Assembly: GCA_023443515.1 (NCBI GenBank)
Contig: JAEZUC010000047.1
Span: 1-39,157, forward strand
DNA length: 39,157 nucleotides
Direction: 5' to 3'
Source of the DNA: Bacillota bacterium
GTDB taxonomy: Bacteria > Bacillota > Clostridia > Acetivibrionales > DSM-1351
This document shows, piece after piece, positions 8,220 through 16,301 of this stretch. Under the pieces are notes generated by a model. It was not told where the DNA came from. It saw only the letters and a program-made list of their open reading frames with translations, and did not search any database. Within the stretch, counting starts at the first letter, position 1. Every line of letters starts with the position of its first letter. The translations under genes were made by a program, and so were the position numbers.

Positions 8220-11200
8220 ATGAAAAAACGGCTCGTGAGTCTTTTCCTCTGCCTCTGTATGCTGATTACTATGTTTCCTGCCGCAGCATATGCGGCGCAG
8301 GGTGACAGCTTGAGTACAATAGCGCAGACTACATATGAAAAGACAGAAAATCCTTTTACCGATGTAAAAAAAACCGACTGGTATTACAGCGCAGTGCAGT
8401 ATGCACGTGAGAAGGGATTCTTCTCAGGTACATCTGCAACCACATTTGAACCAAAAGGAACGATGACCCGCGGTATGTTTGTAACAGTTTTGGGGCATTT
8501 GGCAGGCGTGGACACTGCAACCTACAAAGGTAAATCTACCTTTTCCGATGTTGCACCAGATGCCTACTATGCCCCTTTTGTCGCGTGGGCAGCAAAGCAC
8601 GGTATTACATCAGGTGTTGGTAACGGCAAATTTGCACCTGATGAACTGATTAACCGCCAGCAGATGGCTGTATTCTTTGTAAACTATTTTGAGACCTTTG
8701 GTGTGAACTACGAAACCGGGGCCAAAATCACCACGACTCCGGCAGATATCGACAAAGTTGCCAATTATGCCAGGGATGCCGTTTTGAAGTTGTGGAAAAC
8801 CGGCTTGCTGTCCGGTGACGGAGTGAATTTTAATCCTCTGGGCAATGCCAGCCGTGCACAGGCAGCAACGCTGTGTATGCGGACAGACGAGACTGTGGAA
8901 ACCTGGTATAAGGAACCTGGTGTACCCAAGAAGGAGACACCCGTTGTCATACCGCCTTCCGGTGGAAACTCGTCAGGTGGCGGTTCGTCCGGTGGCAACT
9001 CTACTGTCTATTACGAAGTGACCTTGAAAGCGGGAGAAGAATCTACAAACAAGCTCTATCCCGCAGGAACCCTCCTTAACACCATGCCCGTCCCTGCTCA
9101 GAAGGGTGGAACAGTGTTCCTGGGGTGGTATTATGACAGTGCTTTGAGCAACATGGTATCCAGCACGGACACCCTTTCAAGGAATCTGGCCCTGTATGCG
9201 AAATTTACCGAAGCAGTGTCACTTACCGAGAACGGCGAGCTGAACTTCGTGACCAAGCAGGATGCTGCTTCAAACTTCACCATCACAATGAATGCAGGGA
9301 GCGCTCCTGCCTCCGGTACGGATTTCAAATTCCGCAACATTACCAACCCCTCTGTGACCGACGGAACGGATGGTGTGGAGCAGGAAACAATTACCATTAC
9401 CGGCAGCGCAGGCAGCTTTACTATTGCTTCTGCAACCGGCAACTTTACTCCCGGTCATACTTATCAGATTGAGTTGCTGAATGATGCGATTACCTTTGCA
9501 GGTGAGGGAGAGGAAATACGATATTATAACTTCATTATCCAAAAGGATGAAGTTCTGAACCTGGAGCTCAGCGACGACATCAAGTTTATCGAGGCCTCTG
9601 CTCTGTCCGAAACCGACCGCAACAATGTGCTGGAATATGCCGGTCTGTATCAGGCTACCACCGATGCCCAGGGCATAACTACTTATACCGCCAACAGTGG
9701 AACAGGCAGTTTTACTTACTCCAACGGCGGAATCATAGTGGGTGACACCATAGCCGTTTATACCGGTAAAACACCTGACAAGCGAACTGTAGAGGACAGC
9801 GGTGATGTGGCCTATCTGGAGATCACACGTATCGACGGCACCACATATTATTATCAATCTGCTAAGTCGGAGGACGTGCTGTTTACCCCTGATCTGCTAC
9901 CCATCGATCTGGATGTCGGCGATGGTGTGACAGCAGGAAACACGGTTGCCACCAGCGGAACCGGTAGCATCACCATTTCCACGAGCAAGTTGGATTTCGC
10001 TGATAACACATACGCCGATATGGGTTTAAGTTCGGAGACTGTAGTGGAGCCTGGTGATTATCTGAGCTTCTTTAATGACGGTGATCTTGGTGACCCGAAT
10101 GCCAGCAAGCAGGGTTATGGCGAAATTATCAGTATTACTGCTACTGGTGGCAGCACTATTATCACCTATGCCGTAGTAGGTGAAGAAATTGTACTGTCTG
10201 CCATGGAGCTGTATAGCGAAAGTGAGCTGACTGATGCACAGATCGAAGACGCCTACGATGAGCAGCTCATACGTGAATCGGTGGAGTCCCAACTAATGTC
10301 CAGCGACTTTATAAAGGATGCTGGTGAGTATTTGGCCGGATTGGCCATCCAGACCGACGAGGTCAAGGAAATCTTCGGCAGCGAGGACAACCTGACCCTG
10401 AACGACTATATCATTACCTATAGTGACGGCACTCCAGTCAGCGAAGACGACCTGGCTCTTATGGGCAACATTGTTAATAAAGAGGGCGGCATAAAGACCA
10501 GTGTATCCGTCTCCCCTCGTCTGTCCCATTTTGAAGGCAGAAAAGGCATTCGCGCGGAAGTTGCTGTGACATATAAATTTGATATTAAGAAATCCGGCTC
10601 GAATAAAAAGGTGGAAGTTGAACTGACTGCCTTCTTCGAACAAGAAGTGCTATTTGGTTTCAGCGTCAGCGGTGGCGCAGTGTGGAAAAAGAAATGGATA
10701 TTCCCCTACATAGCTGACTACCGCATGACCGGCAACATCGACCTCGGTAACTATACCGGCGTGGGTGTCACTGCCACAGCTAAGTTGACTCAGGATGACG
10801 AGCCCTGGGGCATGCCCTGGCCCCAAAGTGCCAAGGAGGCACAGGCCTCTAAAAAGATCTTCAGTCTAAGTGAGTCCATTAAAGAGGAGATGGAGGATCT
10901 GGAATCTGTATTCCCTGAGGCCGAAGCCTCTTCTTCCGGCGGTCTTGCCAAAAAGTACGCGGCATTTATGGAGGACGCTAACAAGGAGTGGGTGGATCTG
11001 TTTGTAGTTAAACTTATCGACCTGCGTGGCGGGGTAGATCCCCTTCACATTCTGGCCTACGGTATTCAGGTGGACTTTGTGGTGTCCGCAAATTTGAATG
11101 TTGCCATCGGCATGACCTTCCAGTATGAAAACTCCAAGCGTCACTCTTTCAGCATGTCATTGAAGAGCAAGAAGGCCGACAGCGAGACAATCGACCTGAG

Positions 11201-14200
11201 CACCAACGGTTATCAGTTTGACTTCTATGTCATGGGTACCCTGGGCATCCGTGCAGGTGTTCGAGCCAAAGCTTTGGTGGGTCTATTCTCCACAAAACTT
11301 GACGGAATCGGGCTACAGATTGAAGCCGGCGCATATGCCCGATTATGGGGTTACTTCTATTACTCTCTGACAAACTATAAAAAAGGGGGAGTATGGGAAA
11401 AGAACAGCAGCTCCTCCGGAGCAATGTTGGTGGAGATTGGCGCGTATCTGGATGTGAAATTCGTTGCCGAGGTCTTGAACGGAAAATACTCCTACGCCCC
11501 GACCATCTATGCCAAAGAGTGGCCTTTATGGTCGGCAGGTCAGAGAGAGAATGTTTATGACTTCGCCTATGTGACGGCTCCTACATACACTATACAGAAT
11601 GTAACCACTTATACTCTCCCGACTACGGTATTCAATATGAAGTGGATGGATCTGAAGACTGGAGACTTAGGTGAGGATGACAATCCTAACACCAAAAACT
11701 TCGATTCAAATACCGCCCATAACATCGACGATGAAAAATATTTCGCCGTGGAGCTGTCCAACTCTGCATTTACTTATAACCCGGTAAGCAACCAGATCAC
11801 GGTCAGCCGAGCTTCTGGTGACAGTGCACTCAACTGCGAAATGAAGCTGACTTGGAAGGGCGCTCCTCTGGCATCTTCCACAGAGACACTTAGTCGTACC
11901 GTTACGCTGAAATGGAGTGATATGATCAATGGAAAAACCATGGTATTTGATTCAATCGGCGGAAACTCAGTGGATATGATCTGCAAGCTGGCTGGGGCGG
12001 ACATATCTGCGCTGAGACCTGCAAACCCCACCAAAGCGGGTTATACCTTTGCCGGCTGGTACACCAACAGCGCCTACACAGGGGCAGCGTATACCTTCCC
12101 TAACACTATGCCCGGCGAGAATGTGACCCTGTATGCTAAGTGGACCCCCAATTTGACATCATATACCGTGGAGCACTATCAGAAGGGACTGGATGGCATG
12201 TATGTGATGGCTGAAAGCCAGACCATGAGCGGAATTAGCAATCAGAACACTACCGCACAGGCAAAGAGCTATGCAGGCTTTACGCCCAAGACCATCCAGC
12301 AAAAGACTATTCTTGCTGATGGTAATACGGTAGTTCAGGTCTATTATGAACGCAATAGTTATACCGTAACCTTTAAATATGGTGCGGAAGTCGGCAACAG
12401 AAGTGTTGAGATCAAATACCCAATGGGTGCGAAAATCCAATGGAGCAACCCAACGGCCCCCGGTTACTCCTTCCTGCGTTGGGACAACACCATTCCTGAG
12501 GTTATGCCTGCCAATGACTTGACTTTTACCGCTGTTTGGGGTGCACGGATAGATACCAAGTACACTGTGGAGCACTATCAGGAGGCTTTGACCGAGGGCA
12601 GCTATGTACTTACCGAAACTGAAATCAAACAAGGAACCAGTAACACCAATGTGACACCGGAGGTTAAAAACTATACAGGGTTCACCGAACCTTCCGTGCA
12701 GACGGTAACCATCAAGGGTGACGGCTCCACGGTGGTGAAGTATTACTACACCCGTAGCAACTATACCTTTACATATGTGCTGGGTAATGGTGAAAACAAT
12801 GCAATACTTCCCATTAAGTTCGGCGATTGGGTCTTGCAGCGAAATGACCCTGTCAGAGAAGGCTATACCTTTGTCGGGTGGATGGAAAACGGTGAGGCAG
12901 CTTCGATACCAACCACTATGCCTGCAAGAGATGTAACTCTGAGCGCACAGTGGAGTATAAATGAGTACACCATTACCTTTGATAGCAATGGTGGTAGCTT
13001 GGTATCCCCAATTACTCAGGAGTACGGCACAGCCGTTACAGAACCCGTAGCACCTACCAGAGCAGGATATACCTTTGCCGGTTGGAAGCTGAATGGTGAT
13101 GATTATACTTTCAGCACCATGCCTGCGAAAAATATTACCTTGACCGCCGATTGGACAGCCGACAGTAATACCGCATATACGGTGGAACACTACAAGGCAG
13201 CACTGGACGGAAGCTATCCTTCTACTCCAAGCGAGACAGAGAATTTGAAGGGCAGCACCGGAGCTACGGTTACTGCCGCCCCTAAGAATTATACCGGCTT
13301 TAGCTATGCTTCCAATGCTAGCGGGACGATTTCCAGCGGAACAGTCACAGCAGATGGCAGCTTGATATTAAAAGTATATTATACCCGTAATAGTTACACT
13401 GTGACATGGAATGGTAACGGCGGTACCGTGGACACCAATGGTGCAACCACAGGTAGCTTGAAGTACGGTGCTACTATTACAAAACCGACTAATAACCCTA
13501 CCAAAACAGGCTATACCTTTAGTCTGTGGTCCGGCTACACTGAAAATATGACCATGCCTGTGGCAGATGCTACATTTACCGCCGATTGGACAGTCAATCA
13601 GTACACCATTACCTTTGACAGCAACGGTGGCAGTGAAGTGGCAGCCATTACAAAGGCTTATGGTACAGCAGTGACTGCGCCAACAGCACCTACCAAGGAA
13701 AACTACAGCTTCGTCGGGTGGCAGCTGAATGGTACAAATTATGCCTTCACTACCATGCCTGCGGAGAATATCACATTAGTGGCAGTATGGTCTGATACAC
13801 CGTCCTATACTGTAAGCTTCGATGCCAATGGAGGTGCGGTTGGCACAGCCTCTAAGTCTGTTTCTGTAGGCAGCACTTATGGTAATCTTCCTGTTCCCGC
13901 CTATGACGGGCACTACTTCCTTGGTTGGTTTACGGCAACAAGCGGCGGCACGAAAGTCACTAGCACAACCAATGTAGAGCTTTCCGCTAACCAGACCCTG
14001 TATGCTCGTTGGTCTACTACAGGTTATACGGGCAATGTCCAACAGGTGCTCTATGTTGCAGGAGTAAAAGTGACCACGGAGAATATAAACGACATCCTCG
14101 GTGATGGTTCCGCCAGCGTGCAGTTTAATCCTAGCACGAATACGTTGTACCTTTACAACGCAACTATAGCCGGAACATACAGTAGTAGCTATGTAAGTGC

Positions 14201-14741
14201 AGCAATTTACAGCGAGGGAAGCCTGACCATTGTAAACACGGGTACCAGTACAGTGACAAACACTAACGACGCTACTAATCTGAACAACGTATACGGTATC
14301 TGCGTAGCCAGCGCACTGGACATTCAAGGAACCGGTACTTTGACCGCCACCAGCGGCACAGGGGGAACCAGTTACAACTGCGGCATTCGAGTTGGTACCG
14401 GCGGAAATTACTTTACCATTAACGGACCCACAGTGAAAGCCTTTGCCGGCATTGCGGGAAGTGGCGGAAAGAGCTATGGCGTATGTGTTGGCAACATAAA
14501 TTATTCATATTGTGTCAAACTGATAAAAGGCACCTTGGAGACTCATGGTAACGATAGCGCGGCATACTGTGGTCCTCTATCAGATTTTGCTGAATATGGT
14601 ATTGACTATTTTATTACCAATGGAAGCTCCAAAATTGACACTATCACTGCTGGCACCAGCTACGATGGTACCTCGGTAACTTCTGTACCACAGGATGAAA
14701 CCTATCGGAACTACAAGTATATCACTGTCACAATTCCGTAA
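8220..14741 (+). CDS. Giant SLH-domain surface protein with InlB/MucBP-like repeats (2173 aa)
   Basis: A signal peptide (residues 1-26, ending AAAYAA) is followed by three SLH repeats (about 45-100, 105-160 and 170-225), which anchor proteins to pyruvylated secondary cell-wall polymer. A Gly/Ser linker (about 243-262) leads to one Listeria-Bacteroides/InlB-type repeat (264-335). About 900 residues (336-1240) match no family I know. A long repeat region follows, with InlB/Flg_new-type units (AGYTFAGW, ITFDSNGG twice) alternating with MucBP-like units that begin YTVEHY at residues 1315, 1448 and 1653. The last 230 residues are Thr/Ser/Gly-rich and beta-helix-like. The likely role is an adhesin or surface scaffold. 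AAGGGAG lies upstream of the ATG. A strong hairpin separates it from the SLH protease gene downstream. G+C is clearly higher than in the flanking genes. Confidence 0.95.
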   Translation: MKKRLVSLFLCLCMLITMFPAAAYAAQGDSLSTIAQTTYEKTENPFTDVKKTDWYYSAVQYAREKGFFSGTSATTFEPKGTMTRGMFVTVLGHLAGVDTATYKGKSTFSDVAPDAYYAPFVAWAAKHGITSGVGNGKFAPDELINRQQMAVFFVNYFETFGVNYETGAKITTTPADIDKVANYARDAVLKLWKTGLLSGDGVNFNPLGNASRAQAATLCMRTDETVETWYKEPGVPKKETPVVIPPSGGNSSGGGSSGGNSTVYYEVTLKAGEESTNKLYPAGTLLNTMPVPAQKGGTVFLGWYYDSALSNMVSSTDTLSRNLALYAKFTEAVSLTENGELNFVTKQDAASNFTITMNAGSAPASGTDFKFRNITNPSVTDGTDGVEQETITITGSAGSFTIASATGNFTPGHTYQIELLNDAITFAGEGEEIRYYNFIIQKDEVLNLELSDDIKFIEASALSETDRNNVLEYAGLYQATTDAQGITTYTANSGTGSFTYSNGGIIVGDTIAVYTGKTPDKRTVEDSGDVAYLEITRIDGTTYYYQSAKSEDVLFTPDLLPIDLDVGDGVTAGNTVATSGTGSITISTSKLDFADNTYADMGLSSETVVEPGDYLSFFNDGDLGDPNASKQGYGEIISITATGGSTIITYAVVGEEIVLSAMELYSESELTDAQIEDAYDEQLIRESVESQLMSSDFIKDAGEYLAGLAIQTDEVKEIFGSEDNLTLNDYIITYSDGTPVSEDDLALMGNIVNKEGGIKTSVSVSPRLSHFEGRKGIRAEVAVTYKFDIKKSGSNKKVEVELTAFFEQEVLFGFSVSGGAVWKKKWIFPYIADYRMTGNIDLGNYTGVGVTATAKLTQDDEPWGMPWPQSAKEAQASKKIFSLSESIKEEMEDLESVFPEAEASSSGGLAKKYAAFMEDANKEWVDLFVVKLIDLRGGVDPLHILAYGIQVDFVVSANLNVAIGMTFQYENSKRHSFSMSLKSKKADSETIDLSTNGYQFDFYVMGTLGIRAGVRAKALVGLFSTKLDGIGLQIEAGAYARLWGYFYYSLTNYKKGGVWEKNSSSSGAMLVEIGAYLDVKFVAEVLNGKYSYAPTIYAKEWPLWSAGQRENVYDFAYVTAPTYTIQNVTTYTLPTTVFNMKWMDLKTGDLGEDDNPNTKNFDSNTAHNIDDEKYFAVELSNSAFTYNPVSNQITVSRASGDSALNCEMKLTWKGAPLASSTETLSRTVTLKWSDMINGKTMVFDSIGGNSVDMICKLAGADISALRPANPTKAGYTFAGWYTNSAYTGAAYTFPNTMPGENVTLYAKWTPNLTSYTVEHYQKGLDGMYVMAESQTMSGISNQNTTAQAKSYAGFTPKTIQQKTILADGNTVVQVYYERNSYTVTFKYGAEVGNRSVEIKYPMGAKIQWSNPTAPGYSFLRWDNTIPEVMPANDLTFTAVWGARIDTKYTVEHYQEALTEGSYVLTETEIKQGTSNTNVTPEVKNYTGFTEPSVQTVTIKGDGSTVVKYYYTRSNYTFTYVLGNGENNAILPIKFGDWVLQRNDPVREGYTFVGWMENGEAASIPTTMPARDVTLSAQWSINEYTITFDSNGGSLVSPITQEYGTAVTEPVAPTRAGYTFAGWKLNGDDYTFSTMPAKNITLTADWTADSNTAYTVEHYKAALDGSYPSTPSETENLKGSTGATVTAAPKNYTGFSYASNASGTISSGTVTADGSLILKVYYTRNSYTVTWNGNGGTVDTNGATTGSLKYGATITKPTNNPTKTGYTFSLWSGYTENMTMPVADATFTADWTVNQYTITFDSNGGSEVAAITKAYGTAVTAPTAPTKENYSFVGWQLNGTNYAFTTMPAENITLVAVWSDTPSYTVSFDANGGAVGTASKSVSVGSTYGNLPVPAYDGHYFLGWFTATSGGTKVTSTTNVELSANQTLYARWSTTGYTGNVQQVLYVAGVKVTTENINDILGDGSASVQFNPSTNTLYLYNATIAGTYSSSYVSAAIYSEGSLTIVNTGTSTVTNTNDATNLNNVYGICVASALDIQGTGTLTATSGTGGTSYNCGIRVGTGGNYFTINGPTVKAFAGIAGSGGKSYGVCVGNINYSYCVKLIKGTLETHGNDSAAYCGPLSDFAEYGIDYFITNGSSKIDTITAGTSYDGTSVTSVPQDETYRNYKYITVTIP

Positions 14742-14747
14742 AGTTTT

Positions 14748-14777
14748 AAAAGAGGCGGGGGAAACCCCGCCTCTTTT
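14748..14777 (+). terminator. Strong hairpin between surface-protein and protease genes
   Basis: A 13-bp perfect stem (AAAAGAGGCGGGG at 14748-14760, CCCCGCCTCTTTT at 14765-14777) is closed by a GAAA tetraloop. It begins seven bases after the stop codon of the giant gene. The T-run is short (TTTT, then CCT), so it may act as a partial terminator that lowers protease expression relative to the surface protein. Confidence 0.85.
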
Positions 14778-14799
14778 CCTCCAAGGAAAGGGTGAGTAC

Positions 14800-16182
14800 A
14801 TGAGACTGCATATATTTTTCGCCGTAGTGCTGGTCACCATGTTTTTGAACGTACCTGCTTTGGCCGCCGAGTCTAAACAGGTGCGGGTGGCTGTCATTGA
14901 CACGGGAGTTTCTGAAATAGCTATATCCAAGACAAATATGTCCCTTGGACGAAATTATATATTCCCCAAGCAAACCACCGCCGACACAGTTGGCCACGGC
15001 ACTGCAATCGCTTCTATCATTGCAGGCAGTGAGGTTGCCGGGGTACAGGGAATTTGCCCGGAGGCCATACTGGTTCCGCTGGTCTATTACGGTAAAAAAG
15101 AAGACGGCGGCACCTTAAAGGGTGACGGTGCCATGCTGGCAAAGATAATTCGAGATGCGGTGGAGGTCTATGGCTGTAGTATACTCAATATAAGTTCAGG
15201 TGTTTTGAACGACACGCCGGCTTTGCGAGAGGCGGTGGATTGGGCTGATAAACATGGAGCCTTGGTTATTTCAAGTGTGGGAAATGACGGGAATGACTCC
15301 GTTTACTATCCCGGCGCATATAGCAGCGTTCTATGTGTGGGTGCGACAAATGAAGCCAACAGCGCTCCGGCAGACTTCTCCAACCGTAATGAGGCAGTGG
15401 ATTTGTTGGCTCCAGGAGAAAAGCTGCCCACGGCTACCATGAAGGGCAATCGCCTTTCGGCTTCCGGCACCAGCTTTTCTACGGCCTATATTTCAGGTGT
15501 TGCGGCTAAGCTGATGACTAAATATCCCGACCTAACAGCGGCACAGGTGAGGCAGATACTCTATGCCTCTGCCACAGATTTCGGCACTACGGGCTATGAC
15601 AGAGCTTCCGGTTGGGGTATTCTGAATTTCGAGCGTGCACTTGTCTACGCACGTCAGGGCCGCCTATTCCGGGATGTGGATTCATCAAGATGGTACTTTG
15701 ATGGTGTGAAAAAAGCGGCAAAACTCGGACTACTACAAGGGACCAGTGCGATTACATTTTCCCCGAATCAGCCAACGACCCGTGCCATGCTGTGGATGAT
15801 GCTCTACCGTTTGCAAGGGCTCAAGCCTTCTGAAAGCACTGAAATCTGGTATAGGGATGCTCAAATGTGGGCAATGGCCAAGGGCATTTCTGATGGAACA
15901 AACCCCAATGGCACCATTACACGGGAACAAGTGGCGGTCATGCTGTATGGTTATGCCTCAGTTTTCGATCATGATATAGGTAAACGGGCGAGTTTAAGTA
16001 AATTTTCTGATGCCGACAGCATAAGCACTTACGCAAAGGAGGCCCTCTCATGGGCCAATGCCAACGGACTTATCAGCGGAACGGGTACAAATACCCTATC
16101 TCCACAAGGCAGTGCTACCAGAGCTCAGGTGGCGGTAACACTAATAAAGTTTTATGATTTAGTATTGGATGGAGCCAGATGA
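14800..16182 (+). CDS. SLH-anchored subtilisin-like serine protease (peptidase S8)
   Basis: 460 residues from ATG 14800. The open frame reaches back to 14695, but that would overlap the previous gene, whereas 14800 has AAGGAAAGGGTG upstream and opens with a signal peptide ending PALAAE. The subtilase triad is visible: Asp34 (AVIDTG), His66 (GHGTAIAS) and Ser225 (SGTSFSTA), with the oxyanion Asn162 (SSVGND). The catalytic domain starts about a dozen residues after the predicted signal cleavage, so the usual I9 propeptide is missing. Three SLH repeats (about 290-460) attach it to the wall. Its place after the giant SLH protein suggests it processes or sheds that protein or a partner. That role is inference. 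Confidence 0.93.
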   Translation: MRLHIFFAVVLVTMFLNVPALAAESKQVRVAVIDTGVSEIAISKTNMSLGRNYIFPKQTTADTVGHGTAIASIIAGSEVAGVQGICPEAILVPLVYYGKKEDGGTLKGDGAMLAKIIRDAVEVYGCSILNISSGVLNDTPALREAVDWADKHGALVISSVGNDGNDSVYYPGAYSSVLCVGATNEANSAPADFSNRNEAVDLLAPGEKLPTATMKGNRLSASGTSFSTAYISGVAAKLMTKYPDLTAAQVRQILYASATDFGTTGYDRASGWGILNFERALVYARQGRLFRDVDSSRWYFDGVKKAAKLGLLQGTSAITFSPNQPTTRAMLWMMLYRLQGLKPSESTEIWYRDAQMWAMAKGISDGTNPNGTITREQVAVMLYGYASVFDHDIGKRASLSKFSDADSISTYAKEALSWANANGLISGTGTNTLSPQGSATRAQVAVTLIKFYDLVLDGAR

Positions 16183-16219
16183 CTGTTTTGACCTGATGAC
16201 TCGGAAAAGCAGAAATGAC

Positions 16220-16260
16220 AAAGTGGAAGTAGTATCCCTTTTCGATACTACTTCCACTTT
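16220..16260. terminator. Bidirectional terminator between convergent genes
   Basis: A 17-bp perfect stem (AAAGTGGAAGTAGTATC at 16220-16236, complement at 16244-16260) has a 7-base loop. It is flanked by T-rich sequence on the plus side and serves the protease gene from the left and the 889-residue secreted-protein gene from the right. Confidence 0.88.
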
Positions 16261-16301
16261 TGATTTACTTATTATTTGCTCTAGCCCCGCTACACACTCT
16301 A

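Noticed and set aside
9270..9857. Minus-strand frame of 195 codons opposite the giant gene
   Set aside because: Antisense shadow of a strongly supported gene, with no promoter or ribosome site.
12159..13190. Long minus-strand frame (343 codons) opposite the giant gene
   Set aside because: It is a shadow of the repetitive, higher-GC coding sequence, with no start signal and Cys/His-rich low-complexity content unlike a real protein.
11774..14033. InlB/MucBP repeat array as tandem DNA repeats or a CRISPR-like array
   Set aside because: The repeats are protein-level domain repeats with diverged DNA and no regular spacer pattern.
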